NCBI RefSeq assembly: GCF_014195095.1
Contig: NZ_JACIBC010000004.1
Coordinates: 496,001-560,000 of the forward strand
DNA: 64,000 nucleotides
DNA from: Rhizobium sp. BK602
Lineage (GTDB): Bacteria > Pseudomonadota > Alphaproteobacteria > Rhizobiales > Rhizobiaceae
Reading direction: 5' to 3'
This document shows, piece after piece, positions 9,310 to 17,771 of this stretch. A model generated the notes under the pieces. It worked only from the letters and a program-made list of their open reading frames with translations. It made no database searches and was not told the origin of the DNA. How positions within the stretch are numbered: position 1 is the first letter of the stretch; every line of letters begins with the position of its first letter. The translations under genes were made by a program, and so were the position numbers.

Positions 9310-10124
9310 TGCTGCGCGAGGGGCTTGCCAACCGCATTCTGCTCTGGACGGTGACGATTGCCGGGCTGGTGGTGATCTATGCGCCGCCGCTCTATCTGCT
9401 GGCGATCTCGTTCAATCCGGCACTGCAGCCCGGCCTGCCGAGCCTCTCCGAGCTCAGCCTCAAATGGTATGCATCCTTGCCCCAGGAGAATGCCCTGATC
9501 GGCGCCCTGGAGCAGTCGCTGGTCATCGCCATGGTCACGGCCGTCGTGGCGACCCTGATGTCGCTGCTGGCGGCGCTCGCCTATTTCGAATTGCGCACGC
9601 GCCGGACCGTATGGTTCCTGGCGGTAATCCTGCCGATGTTCGTGCCGGGGGTCATCCAGGGCCTGGCGCTGTCGGCCGTCTTCGCGCGCGGCGGCATCAA
9701 GGCCTCGATGCTGACCGTTATCGCCGGCCACCTGCTATGGGCCATGCCGTTTGCCTTCATCGTCATCCTGACGAGTTTTGCGGCGGTGCGGCGCTCCTAT
9801 CTCGTTGCCGCCGCCGACCTCGGCGCCAACTGGTGGCGCCGCTTCGTCGACATCATCCTGCCGCTGATCCGGCCTGGCCTGGTCAGCGCCTTCATCTTTT
9901 CGTTTCTGCTGTCGCTCAATGAATTCACGCGGGCCTTCTATCTGGCGGGGCGGCAGAATACCTTGCCGGTAGTATTGTTCGGAAAGATGAACTCCGGCGC
10001 ATCGCCGGTGATCTACGCCATGTCCGGCGCCATCTTCCTGATCTCGGTCCTGTGTGTCGCCCTGATCGCGATCCGTTTCCTGTGGCAGGGCCGGGTCGAA
10101 GCTTCGGCTCGCGCCAACGGCTGA
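9306..10124 (+). CDS. ABC transporter permease, PotC-like
   Basis: 272 aa from ATG 9306, in a 4-bp overlap with the preceding permease; a much longer open frame exists but its first 320 codons are out of frame with potB and meaningless. Six hydrophobic segments, with the EAA loop AAADLGANWWRRFVDIILP near residue 168. Last gene of the hyuBA-pot-like operon; the next 420 bp hold no convincing gene. Confidence 0.88.
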   Translation: MMLREGLANRILLWTVTIAGLVVIYAPPLYLLAISFNPALQPGLPSLSELSLKWYASLPQENALIGALEQSLVIAMVTAVVATLMSLLAALAYFELRTRRTVWFLAVILPMFVPGVIQGLALSAVFARGGIKASMLTVIAGHLLWAMPFAFIVILTSFAAVRRSYLVAAADLGANWWRRFVDIILPLIRPGLVSAFIFSFLLSLNEFTRAFYLAGRQNTLPVVLFGKMNSGASPVIYAMSGAIFLISVLCVALIAIRFLWQGRVEASARANG

Positions 10125-10253
10125 GCAGTCGCCGGCCAGTGGCCAATGCTGACGACAATTCACTCGATCAGGTCGAAACTCCGATAAAATACGGGGAAGA
10201 AGTGAAAACTTCCGGCGCTCAGCGCGGGCGGAACCCGTCCTTGAAGGAAGGGT

Positions 10254-10283
10254 GCCAGGCGCCTGTTGGGGGTGACGCCTGGC
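10254..10283. other. Short perfect inverted repeat in a gene-poor stretch
   Basis: GCCAGGCG (10254-10261) and CGCCTGGC (10276-10283) form an 8-bp stem with a 14-bp loop. No T-tract follows on either strand, so an intrinsic terminator is doubtful. The stretch 10125-10497 otherwise holds only weak, short frames on both strands and a degenerate copy of the 2187-2208 repeat at 10345-10363 (centre and right arm AATGGGTAGG). Confidence 0.4.
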
Positions 10284-10497
10284 GCAGTTTGGTCCACTGG
10301 GTAATGAACGCTTTATCGATACAACCGCCATCGCAGCGTGTATAGACGCCCAAATGGGTAGGTGCCGGGCCCACCCTTTCGCAACTCCATCGCCATCGAT
10401 GCCGAGCAACCCGCAATCAAATCAGGCCGAGCCTCGGTTCGCGCGCCTACCGGTCAGCCGTGCGGGATCCAAGGCCCGGCATCTCTCGTCATGGCTA

Positions 10498-10528
10498 TTG
10501 ACCTCAACCTTGGTTGAGGAATTATCAC
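10498..10528 (+). promoter_or_regulatory. SoxR-like MerR-family promoter/operator
   Basis: A -35 TTGACC (10498-10503) and a -10 TATCAC (10523-10528) are separated by 19 bp, the overlong spacing characteristic of MerR-family activated promoters. The spacer contains the 18-bp dyad CCTCAACCTTGGTTGAGG (10502-10519), whose outer CCTCAA/TTGAGG halves match the well-known SoxR box. Inference: transcription of the downstream MFS gene is switched on by a SoxR-type redox sensor responding to redox-cycling compounds. No soxR gene lies in the window. Confidence 0.75.
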
Positions 10529-10556
10529 GCTATGGAACACGATCGAAGGAGGTTCC

Positions 10557-10751
10557 ATGCGCGACGAGATGCTTTCCGTGCGAGTTCCATTTGGCGGGGC
10601 CTGGACGGCCTGTTCGGGTCATATATGGCGGTGGCCCATGGCCTGGATGGCGACTGCAAACGCCTTGGAGGTAACGATCGGCCGACCTGGCCGATGGGTA
10701 TTTGGGCAGAAGCAGGCGCGGCCGGCGGCTTCCAGCGGGAAGGTCGCATGA
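10557..10751 (+). CDS. Possible 64-aa leader peptide coupled to the MFS gene
   Basis: An ideal Shine-Dalgarno AAGGAGG (10547-10553) precedes ATG 10557, about 20 nt after the predicted transcription start of the SoxR-like promoter. The frame ends in a TGA that overlaps the ATG of the MFS gene (ATGA at 10748-10751). The product (MRDEMLSVRVPFGG...) is Trp/Ala-rich with no recognised family. It could be a real small protein, a translational-coupling leader, or the remnant of a longer gene. Position, ribosome site and overlap support translation; protein function is unknown. Confidence 0.4.
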   Translation: MRDEMLSVRVPFGGAWTACSGHIWRWPMAWMATANALEVTIGRPGRWVFGQKQARPAASSGKVA

Positions 10752-11938
10752 TGCGAGACCGGACCCTGGCGATCAAGATCACCCTGTTGTTTACCGCGAC
10801 GCTGACGATCATGGCCGGTACGACGGTCGCGCCGTCGCTTCCCGCGATCCGGCAGATCTTTGCTGCCACGCCGAATGTCGAGATCATGAGCCGGATGGTG
10901 CTGACGTTGCCGTCGCTTTTTGTGGCGTTGTTCGCACCGGTGGCTGGCATGCTGGCGGATCGGTTTGGCCGCAAGACGCTCCTGATCGCTTCTATCTTCC
11001 TTTACAGCGTTTCGGGCATGTCCGGCCTTTTCGTGGATAGCCTCGCTGGCTTGCTGATCGGCCGGGCGGCTTTGGGTCTGGCAATCGGCGGTATCATGAC
11101 AATCGGCACGACGCTGGTGGGCGATTACTTTGACGGCGCGCAACGCGAGCAATATCTGGGCATGCAGCAGGCTTTCACCCAGTTCGGCGGCGTCGCCTTT
11201 GTGGTGGCGGGCGGGCTGCTGGCGGATATTCATTGGCGCGCGCCCTTCGCCGTCTATCTCGTTGCCTTGCTGATCCTGCCGGCCGCCGCCGCGTTTCTGA
11301 TCGAGCCGGTCAGGGGCAGATCCCGGATGGCGAATGCGGGCCAGGCCGAGCCTGCGGTAAAATGGGGCCTGGTGGCCCTGCTCGCGCTGACGGCTTTTCT
11401 CGTCAATGCCCTGTTCTATACTGTGCCGTCGCAATTGCCGTTCTTCCTGCGCGAGCTTGGGATAGCCGCCGCCAGCAGTGCGGGCTATGCGATCGGCATC
11501 TTTAATTTCGCCGGAGCGCTGGCGGCGCTGAACTTCGGCCGGTTGCGGTCCGCATGCGGCGTTTCCGGCATCCTGGCGGCGGGGCTGGCCCTGATGACGA
11601 TCGGCTTTTGGCTTCTGGCGCCATCCGACGAAATGACATCCATTCTGTTCGCGCTCGCCGTCATGGGCTGCGGCCTCGGTTTCGTGATACCGAGCGTCAT
11701 GTCGACGACGATCATGATCGCTCCGCCTCAGTCACGCGGCCGCATCGCCGGTATCGTGACGGCATCGATGTTCCTCGGACATTTCACATCGCCGCTGGCG
11801 AGCCAGCCCTGGATCACATGGCTTGGCTTCGCGGCGACCTATCGCGGCATCGGATTTCTATTTGCCGGCATGGCAGGTATGGCGATGGTGGCTGTCTGGA
11901 TTGAACGACGGACAACCGCTACTCCGCGCTGGCTATAG
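10748..11938 (+). CDS. MFS transporter (12 TM, Bcr/CflA or sugar-efflux type)
   Basis: 396 aa from ATG 10748; an in-frame ATG at 10514 lies inside the operator and is rejected. The MFS motif-A loop GMLADRFGRKTL follows TM2 (~residues 65-76), and about 12 hydrophobic segments run to residue ~380. MFS family assignment is firm, substrate not. The SoxR-like promoter upstream suggests export of redox-active or antibiotic-like compounds. GGGAAGG just before the start can serve as ribosome site, in addition to coupling with the 64-codon frame. Confidence 0.85.
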   Translation: MMRDRTLAIKITLLFTATLTIMAGTTVAPSLPAIRQIFAATPNVEIMSRMVLTLPSLFVALFAPVAGMLADRFGRKTLLIASIFLYSVSGMSGLFVDSLAGLLIGRAALGLAIGGIMTIGTTLVGDYFDGAQREQYLGMQQAFTQFGGVAFVVAGGLLADIHWRAPFAVYLVALLILPAAAAFLIEPVRGRSRMANAGQAEPAVKWGLVALLALTAFLVNALFYTVPSQLPFFLRELGIAAASSAGYAIGIFNFAGALAALNFGRLRSACGVSGILAAGLALMTIGFWLLAPSDEMTSILFALAVMGCGLGFVIPSVMSTTIMIAPPQSRGRIAGIVTASMFLGHFTSPLASQPWITWLGFAATYRGIGFLFAGMAGMAMVAVWIERRTTATPRWL

Positions 11939-12185
11939 CGTGAAGCCGGAGCCGGCATAGAGCGCGATGCGGGCGCCGGCGATCGTCGGTGCCTGCATCC
12001 TTGTCCATGCAACGGCGGCAATGGCGATGGCTTTTGCTGCGCCTGTCCCGCCGGTCAGGGATGCCGGCCGATCCCAGCACTCGATATTCTCCCATCATCC
12101 ACTTCCGCGAAGGACGCCCCGCGCATGTCGGGATTCCGTCGTCGCGTCCCTCATCTTCGTTTATTGTATTTTAGCTAAACACTCA

Positions 12186-12239
12186 TTGTGTACACAAAGT
12201 ACACAATTTATTGACAGCCGCCGAGAGGCATGAGATAGT
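12186..12239 (+). promoter_or_regulatory. Promoter and GntR-type operator of the betaine/hydroxyproline-like cluster
   Basis: TTGACA (12211-12216) and GATAGT (12234-12239) with a 17-bp spacer form a good sigma-70-type promoter. Immediately upstream lies the 12-bp palindrome TTGTGTACACAA (12186-12197), and TTGTGTAC/GTACACAA also form an 8+5+8 inverted repeat (12186-12206). Inference: autoregulatory site for the GntR protein encoded 37 bp downstream. The remaining 11939-12185 sequence holds no gene I can support. Confidence 0.6.
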
Positions 12240-12275
12240 CCGGGCCATAAGCAGCGAGCGGCCCGGAGTTACCCC

Positions 12276-12992
12276 ATGGCGAAGACCGTTAAGAGCAACC
12301 TCTACGAAGACCTGAAGCGTCAAATCCTGACGATGGAGCTGGACCCCGATGCCGATCTAGACGAGGCGAGCCTCAGCGAGCGTTATGGCCTCTCGAGGAC
12401 GCCGGTTCGGGACATCTTTCGGCGCCTGGCGGGCGAGGGCTACATCGACATCCGCGAAAATCGCGGCGCGCGCGTCATTCCGATGAACCATTCGACGCTG
12501 CGGCACTTCTTTCTGGTAGCGCCGATGATCTATGCGGCCATCGGCCGTCTGGCGGTGCAGAATTTCCGCCCCGCGCAGCTTGTAGATCTCCGCCAGACCC
12601 AGGAACGCTTCCGCCGCGCCAGCGAAGACTCGGATGTCTTGGCGATGGTGCTGGAAAACAACCGTTTTCACGAAATTTTCGGCGAGATGTCGGCGAACGT
12701 CTATCTGCAGCCCAGCCTCGGGCGCCTGCTCATCGATCACGCCCGCATCGGACACACGTTCTTCCGGCCGAGAAACGAGGACATGAGGCGTCGACTGCAG
12801 CTGGCCGCCGATCATCACGACAGCTTCATCGAGGCGCTCGCCGCTCATGACGAAGACGCCGTTGTCGATCTTGTTTTCGAACATTGGGAATTGTCCCGGG
12901 AGAACATGGAGATGTTCATCGCGCCGCAAGGTCTCAAGGCGGACGCCCAGATCGGTGCTCCGACCCTGCAATCATTGGAGAAATCATCGTGA
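12276..12992 (+). CDS. GntR-family regulator (FCD subfamily)
   Basis: 238 aa. Winged helix-turn-helix at residues ~8-70 (LSERYGLSRTPVRDIFRRL, then GYIDIRENRGARV), followed by an all-helical FCD ligand domain with the metal-binding pattern RFHEIF and HHDSF. Such proteins usually repress catabolic operons and are released by a pathway intermediate. It is the first gene of the cluster and overlaps the next gene by 4 bp (GTGA), so it is co-transcribed with the genes it probably controls. Confidence 0.9.
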   Translation: MAKTVKSNLYEDLKRQILTMELDPDADLDEASLSERYGLSRTPVRDIFRRLAGEGYIDIRENRGARVIPMNHSTLRHFFLVAPMIYAAIGRLAVQNFRPAQLVDLRQTQERFRRASEDSDVLAMVLENNRFHEIFGEMSANVYLQPSLGRLLIDHARIGHTFFRPRNEDMRRRLQLAADHHDSFIEALAAHDEDAVVDLVFEHWELSRENMEMFIAPQGLKADAQIGAPTLQSLEKSS

Positions 12993-13900
12993 AGTTTGAA
13001 GGCATTTATACGCCTGCGGTGACGCCGCTGAGCCCGGATGGGCAGATCGACAGAAAAGGCTTCGCGGATGTGCTGGAGTCGCTGATCGAGGCCGGCGTGC
13101 ATGGCATCATCGTCGGCGGGTCGACGGGGGAATATTACGCCCAGAGCAGCCAGGAACGTTTCGAGCTTGCGGCCTATGCCAAGGAGGTGATCGGCACCCG
13201 GCTGCCGCTGATCATCGGCACCGGCGCGACGCGGACCGAAGACTCGGTCGAATATGCCAAGGCCGCCAAGGACATTGGCGCGGATGCGATCCTGGTGTCG
13301 TCGCCGCCATACGCGCTGCCGACCGAGCGCGAGAATGCGGTGCACGCGCTGACCGTCGATCGGGCCGCCAACCTGCCGATCATGCTCTACAACTATCCGG
13401 CCCGCATGGGCGTGGTGATGGGCGAGGAGTATTTTTCCCGCGTCGGCAAGTCGAAGAACGTCCTCGCCATCAAGGAAAGCTCCGGCGACATGGGCAATCT
13501 TCACCTGCTGGCCCGCAAGTTTCCGCACATCTCGCTCTCCTGCGGCTGGGACGACCAGGCGCTCGAATTTTTCGCCTGGGGCGCCAGGAGCTGGGTCTGC
13601 GCCGGCTCCAACTTCCTGCCGCGCGAACATGTCGCTCTCTATGAGGCCTGCGTTCTCGAAAAGAATTTCGACAAGGGCCGCGCGATCATGACCGCGATGC
13701 TGCCGCTCATGGATTTTCTGGAATGCGGAAAGTTCGTTCAGTCGATCAAGCACGGCTGCGAGATCATCGGGCTGAAAACCGGGTCGGTCCGCGCGCCGCT
13801 GCGCGGCCTGACCTCGGACGAAAAAAGAACACTTGAGACCGTGGTCGCCACGTTGAAGCGCACGGTCGGCCAGATCACGTCGGGAGCCAATCATGCATGA
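12989..13900 (+). CDS. Dihydrodipicolinate synthase-family lyase/deaminase (DapA/NAL family)
   Basis: 303 aa from GTG 12989, chosen because it overlaps the GntR stop (GTGA); a longer frame from 12884 runs inside gntR. Class I aldolase features: GGSTGEYY (residues 43-50) for carboxylate binding, catalytic-type tyrosines in YNYP (134-137), Schiff-base Lys162 in LAIKESSGD. Members include DapA, keto-deoxy-sugar aldolases and pyrroline-4-hydroxy-2-carboxylate deaminase (HypD) of hydroxyproline catabolism. With an aldehyde dehydrogenase and an oxidase directly downstream, the HypD role is the most attractive inference, not proven. Confidence 0.85.
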   Translation: MKFEGIYTPAVTPLSPDGQIDRKGFADVLESLIEAGVHGIIVGGSTGEYYAQSSQERFELAAYAKEVIGTRLPLIIGTGATRTEDSVEYAKAAKDIGADAILVSSPPYALPTERENAVHALTVDRAANLPIMLYNYPARMGVVMGEEYFSRVGKSKNVLAIKESSGDMGNLHLLARKFPHISLSCGWDDQALEFFAWGARSWVCAGSNFLPREHVALYEACVLEKNFDKGRAIMTAMLPLMDFLECGKFVQSIKHGCEIIGLKTGSVRAPLRGLTSDEKRTLETVVATLKRTVGQITSGANHA

Positions 13901-15410
13901 ACCCTTGACCGCCGCCGAGTACAAGGCGATTGCCGCTGATCTCCAGCTGCCCACGAATGCCTTCGTTGATGGTGCTTTCCGGCCGGCCAACTCAGGCAAG
14001 ACGTTCAAGACGACCAATCCGGCCACGGGCGAGACGCTGGCCGAGATCGCCGCCTGCGATGCGAGCGACGTGGACTTTGCGGTCGCCAAGGCTAGAGAAG
14101 CGTTCGACGATGGCCGTTGGAGCCGGCAGACGCCCGGCGATCGCAAGGCGGCGCTGCTGAAATTTGCGAAGCTCCTGGAGCGTAACCGCCACGAACTCGC
14201 TGTCCTGGAGAGCATCGACAGCGGCAAGCCGGTCCGCGAATGCCAGACGGTCGATGTTCCCGACACCATCCACACGATCCGCTGGCATGCGGAACTGATC
14301 GACAAGCTCTATGACAACACCAATTCGGTCGGTCCCAATGCGCTGGCCATGGTGGTTCGCGAGCCGATCGGCGTGGTCGCCTGCGTCCTGCCGTGGAATT
14401 TCCCGCTGCTGATGCTGGCATGGAAGATCGCGCCGGCGCTTGCCGCGGGCTGCTCGGTGATCGTCAAGCCCGCGCAGGAAACCACGCTCAGCACCTTGCG
14501 CGCGGCCGAACTCGCCCACGAGGCAGGCATCCCCGCCGGCGTCTTCAACGTCGTCACGGGTAGCGGCAGGGATGTCGGCGAACCGCTCGGTCTGCATATG
14601 GATGTCGACATGGTCGCATTCACGGGGTCGACCCCGACCGGGCGCCGGTTCCTGCGCTATGCCGCCGACTCCAACCTCAAGAAGGTCGTGCTCGAATGCG
14701 GCGGCAAGAATCCGGCGGTGGTGCTCGACGACGCAGAAGACCTCGATCTGGTTGCCGAGCAGGTGGTCAACGGTGCCTTCTGGAACATGGGGGAGAACTG
14801 CTCGGCCAGTTCCCGCCTGATCGTTCACGCCAGCGTCAAGGATGAGCTGCTCAAGCGTATCGGCGCCTATATGCGCGAATGGAAAACGGGCAATCCCCTC
14901 GATCCCGAGAACCGCATCGGCGCGCTCGTCAGCAAGAGCCACTTCGAGAAGGTGAAATCCTTCCTCGACGATGTGAAGACCGAGAAGCTGACGGTTGCCC
15001 ACGGCGGGCAGACCTATGATGGCGCTTTCATCGAGCCCACGGTGGTCGATGGCGTCACGCCGGCAAGCCGCCTCTTCAAGGAGGAGATTTTCGGGCCGAT
15101 CCTGTCGGTGACGACCTTCGAGACGCTGTCAGAGGCTCTCGCTCTCGCCAACGACACCAATTATGGCCTGACGGCATCCGTCTATACCGGCAGCCTGCGC
15201 AAGGCGATCAAGCTCTCGCGCGAAATCCGCGCGGGTCTCGTCACCGTCAACTGCTTCGGCGAAGGCGACGCCTCCACGCCGTTCGGCGGCTACAAGGAGT
15301 CCGGTTTCGGGGGACGCGACAAGTCGGTCTTCGCCCATGACAATTATTGCGAACTCAAGACGATCTGGATCGACGTCTCGGAACGCTCGGTGGACGAGAC
15401 CATCCGATGA
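13893..15410 (+). CDS. NAD(P)-dependent aldehyde dehydrogenase
   Basis: 505 aa, typical ALDH length. Catalytic Cys303 in GENCSASSRL, general base Glu268 in LECGGKNP, Asn in VLPWNFPLLM, and cofactor loop FTGSTPTGRR. Closest in feel to the PuuC/gamma-glutamyl-aminobutyraldehyde and 2-oxoglutarate-semialdehyde classes. It overlaps the DapA-like gene by 8 bp and the oxidase gene by 4 bp. In a hydroxyproline-type route it would convert 2-oxoglutarate semialdehyde to 2-oxoglutarate; in a polyamine/betaine route, an amino- or methylated aldehyde to the acid. Confidence 0.92.
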   Translation: MHEPLTAAEYKAIAADLQLPTNAFVDGAFRPANSGKTFKTTNPATGETLAEIAACDASDVDFAVAKAREAFDDGRWSRQTPGDRKAALLKFAKLLERNRHELAVLESIDSGKPVRECQTVDVPDTIHTIRWHAELIDKLYDNTNSVGPNALAMVVREPIGVVACVLPWNFPLLMLAWKIAPALAAGCSVIVKPAQETTLSTLRAAELAHEAGIPAGVFNVVTGSGRDVGEPLGLHMDVDMVAFTGSTPTGRRFLRYAADSNLKKVVLECGGKNPAVVLDDAEDLDLVAEQVVNGAFWNMGENCSASSRLIVHASVKDELLKRIGAYMREWKTGNPLDPENRIGALVSKSHFEKVKSFLDDVKTEKLTVAHGGQTYDGAFIEPTVVDGVTPASRLFKEEIFGPILSVTTFETLSEALALANDTNYGLTASVYTGSLRKAIKLSREIRAGLVTVNCFGEGDASTPFGGYKESGFGGRDKSVFAHDNYCELKTIWIDVSERSVDETIR

Positions 15411-16753
15411 GCCGGCATGTGATCAAGCGCCTGCCGATCGATACCGGCGTTTCGGGATGGGAGGCGATCAGCGAGCGCGCCTTTCCCGCCACGGCGCTTG
15501 ATCACGATATCACGGCCGACTGGCTGGTTATTGGCGCCGGTTTTGCCGGCCTGTCGGCGGCGCGGCGCCTCTCGCAACTGCGGCCAAAGGATAAGATCGT
15601 CGTCCTGGAGGCGCGCGAACTCGCCAAGGGGCCGGCCGGGAGGAATTCCGGCTTCATGATCGATGTGCCGCACAATTTGTCGGCGGGCGAATACTCGGTC
15701 GCCGACGAGCAGGCGACGAAGGATGAGATCCGGCAGAACCGTCTGGCGATCACCTTTGCGGCGGATGTCGCTGCCGAATACGGACTGTCGAGGGAGACAT
15801 TCGATCCGTCGGGCAAGGTGAATGCCGCAGCCTCCGAGCGGGGGCTCGGTCTCAACGACAATTACCGCAAATCGCTCGAGAAGATCGGCGAAGAGCACCG
15901 CGTCCTCGATGCCGATCAGATGCGGGAGATGACGGGTTCGCATTATTATCGTGGCGGGCTTTATACGCCGGGCGCGGTGATGATCCAGCCGGCCGATTAT
16001 ATTCGCGGCCTTGCGCGCGGGCTCCGCTCGAAGGTCGCCATCTACGAACATTCGCCGGTGCTCGAGCTTTCGCGCGAAGGCAATGTTTGGAAGGCGAGAT
16101 CGAACCGCGGTTCCGTTTGCGCGCCCAAGGTCATTCTCGGCGTGAACGGTCATATCGAGAGCTTCGGCCATTTCAGCGGACGGCTGATGCATATCTTCAC
16201 CTATGCGTCGATGACCGCCGCCTTCTCCCAGAACGAATTCGGCGGCGATGTCACCGGCGCCGACCGGTGGGCGCTGTTGCCGGCGGACCCGATGGGGGCG
16301 ACCGTGCGCAAGATCACCGCCAATGGCCGTTCGAGGATCGTCATCAGGACGCGGTTTACATACGACCCGGCTCTGAAGGTGTCGGAAAGGCGCGTCGCCG
16401 GCGTCGCCGCCGAGCAGCGCCGCTCGTTCAACGCCCGCTTCCCCGGACTGGAGAGCCTGCCTATGGACTATAGCTGGGCCGGCGCGCTGTGCCTCAGCAG
16501 GAACCATGTGCCGGCCTTCGGCGAAGTGGAGGAAGGGCTTTTTTCCGCCTGCTGCGAGAACGGTCTCGGCACGGTCAAGAGCACGCTTGCGGGCATGATG
16601 GCGGCCGATCTGGCGGCGGGAGCCCATAGCCGCGAGCTCGATCAATACAGGAATCAACCGGAACCGACCAGACTGCCTCCCGAGCCCGTTGCGTGGCTGG
16701 GCATCAATTCGGTCATCCGCTTTCAGGAATTGCGTGCAGGCCGCGAGGGATAA
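15407..16753 (+). CDS. FAD-dependent oxidoreductase (DAO family, PuuB/HypO-like)
   Basis: 448 aa starting at ATG 15407, which overlaps the ALDH stop (ATGA); an in-frame ATG at 15347 lies inside ALDH. FAD-binding Rossmann motif VIGAGFAGLSAARRL at residues 41-55. The C-terminal GLGTVKSTLAGMMAADL is the usual DAO-family flavin contact. Substrates in this family are secondary or tertiary amines and amino acids (gamma-glutamylputrescine, D-hydroxyproline, sarcosine, N-methylproline). Soluble, no signal peptide. Next to betaine transport and a Rieske demethylase, an N-methylated or cyclic amino acid is likely. Confidence 0.87.
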   Translation: MSRHVIKRLPIDTGVSGWEAISERAFPATALDHDITADWLVIGAGFAGLSAARRLSQLRPKDKIVVLEARELAKGPAGRNSGFMIDVPHNLSAGEYSVADEQATKDEIRQNRLAITFAADVAAEYGLSRETFDPSGKVNAAASERGLGLNDNYRKSLEKIGEEHRVLDADQMREMTGSHYYRGGLYTPGAVMIQPADYIRGLARGLRSKVAIYEHSPVLELSREGNVWKARSNRGSVCAPKVILGVNGHIESFGHFSGRLMHIFTYASMTAAFSQNEFGGDVTGADRWALLPADPMGATVRKITANGRSRIVIRTRFTYDPALKVSERRVAGVAAEQRRSFNARFPGLESLPMDYSWAGALCLSRNHVPAFGEVEEGLFSACCENGLGTVKSTLAGMMAADLAAGAHSRELDQYRNQPEPTRLPPEPVAWLGINSVIRFQELRAGREG

Positions 16754-16832
16754 TCCCCCGCCGCGCAATACGAGGCCTGCGCCGTCCGCAGGACTTCAAC
16801 GAGAATGGGAACGAAAACTAGGAGTAACAACA

Positions 16833-17684
16833 ATGAAGGTTCTGTGGAAGGCGCTTTGCGCCGCTGCGATGATCGGGATCAGCATGCTGCCCGCTCGCGC
16901 CGAAGAAAAGACGATCAACATGGGCACCTTGTCGTGGGAGGACCTGACGCCCATCACCGGAATTACCAAGAAGGTCCTTGAGGATGCCGGTTATACCGTC
17001 AAGGTGACCGAATTCTCCGAATGGGGCATCGCCTATGCCGCTCTCGCCAAGGGTGACATTCAGGTTCTCGCCTCTCAGACGGATTATGTCGCCCAGGACT
17101 ATTGGGACAAGAACAAGAACCGCCTCGAGAAGATTTCGCCCGTTTCGCACGGCCTCTACCAGGGTGTCGCCGTTCCGAAATACGTCCCGATCGACTCGCT
17201 CGAACAGCTCAACGAAAATGCCGACAAGTTCGGCGGCAAGATCATCGGCATCGAGCCGGGCTCCGGCCTGATGCGCGACGCCTCGAATGCGGTGAAGGAC
17301 TACGGTCTCAAGCTCCAGCTCGTCGAGGGCAGCACGGCCGCCATGACCGCGGCGCTGAAGTCGGCCTATGATCGTAAGGAATGGATCGCGGTAACCATCT
17401 GGGAGCCGTCGTGGATGGTCCAGAAATACGAGGTGAAGTACCTCAAGGATCCCAAGGGCGTCTTCCCGCCACCGCAGGGTTACTACTGGGTCGGCCACAA
17501 GGGCTTCTCGCAGGAGAACCCGCATGCCCGCGAAGTGATGGCCAGCGTCTACGTGCCGGTCGCCGATATCACCGCCATCAATGGTGAGGTCAAGGACGGC
17601 AAGACCATGGATCAGGCGGTCCAGGATTGGACCGGCGCGCATGCCGACCTGATCAAGCGCTGGGAAAACATCAAGAAGAACTAA
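16833..17684 (+). CDS. Glycine-betaine/proline-betaine-type ABC substrate-binding protein (OpuAC/ProX family)
   Basis: 283 aa from ATG 16833, with AGGAGT 8-13 bases before it. Sec signal peptide residues 1-23, cleaved after ARA. The mature protein is rich in Trp/Tyr as needed for cation-pi binding of a quaternary ammonium (TLSWEDLTP, TIWEPSWMVQKYE, GYYWVGHKG), the OpuAC signature. It opens the four-gene importer 16833-20582 and follows the oxidase by 79 bp. Binds betaine-like compounds in the periplasm; exact ligand unknown. Confidence 0.9.
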   Translation: MKVLWKALCAAAMIGISMLPARAEEKTINMGTLSWEDLTPITGITKKVLEDAGYTVKVTEFSEWGIAYAALAKGDIQVLASQTDYVAQDYWDKNKNRLEKISPVSHGLYQGVAVPKYVPIDSLEQLNENADKFGGKIIGIEPGSGLMRDASNAVKDYGLKLQLVEGSTAAMTAALKSAYDRKEWIAVTIWEPSWMVQKYEVKYLKDPKGVFPPPQGYYWVGHKGFSQENPHAREVMASVYVPVADITAINGEVKDGKTMDQAVQDWTGAHADLIKRWENIKKN

Positions 17685-17771
17685 TCGTGCCGTGGCCGTC
17701 CGAAACTCTCGGGCGGCCACCCTCAAGCCCAATGAGAGAAGCCAGTTCCAATTGGCTCAAAGGGGATCGCT

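Noticed and set aside
10219..10416. 65-codon minus-strand frame (ending ...CDGGCIDKAFITQWTKLRQ...) in the spacer after the PotC-like gene
   Set aside because: No ribosome site, no known relative, and it covers the hairpin at 10254-10283; kept only as non-coding spacer.
11939..12185. Remnant gene downstream of the MFS gene
   Set aside because: Short frames on both strands show no family features; the sequence is treated as non-coding.
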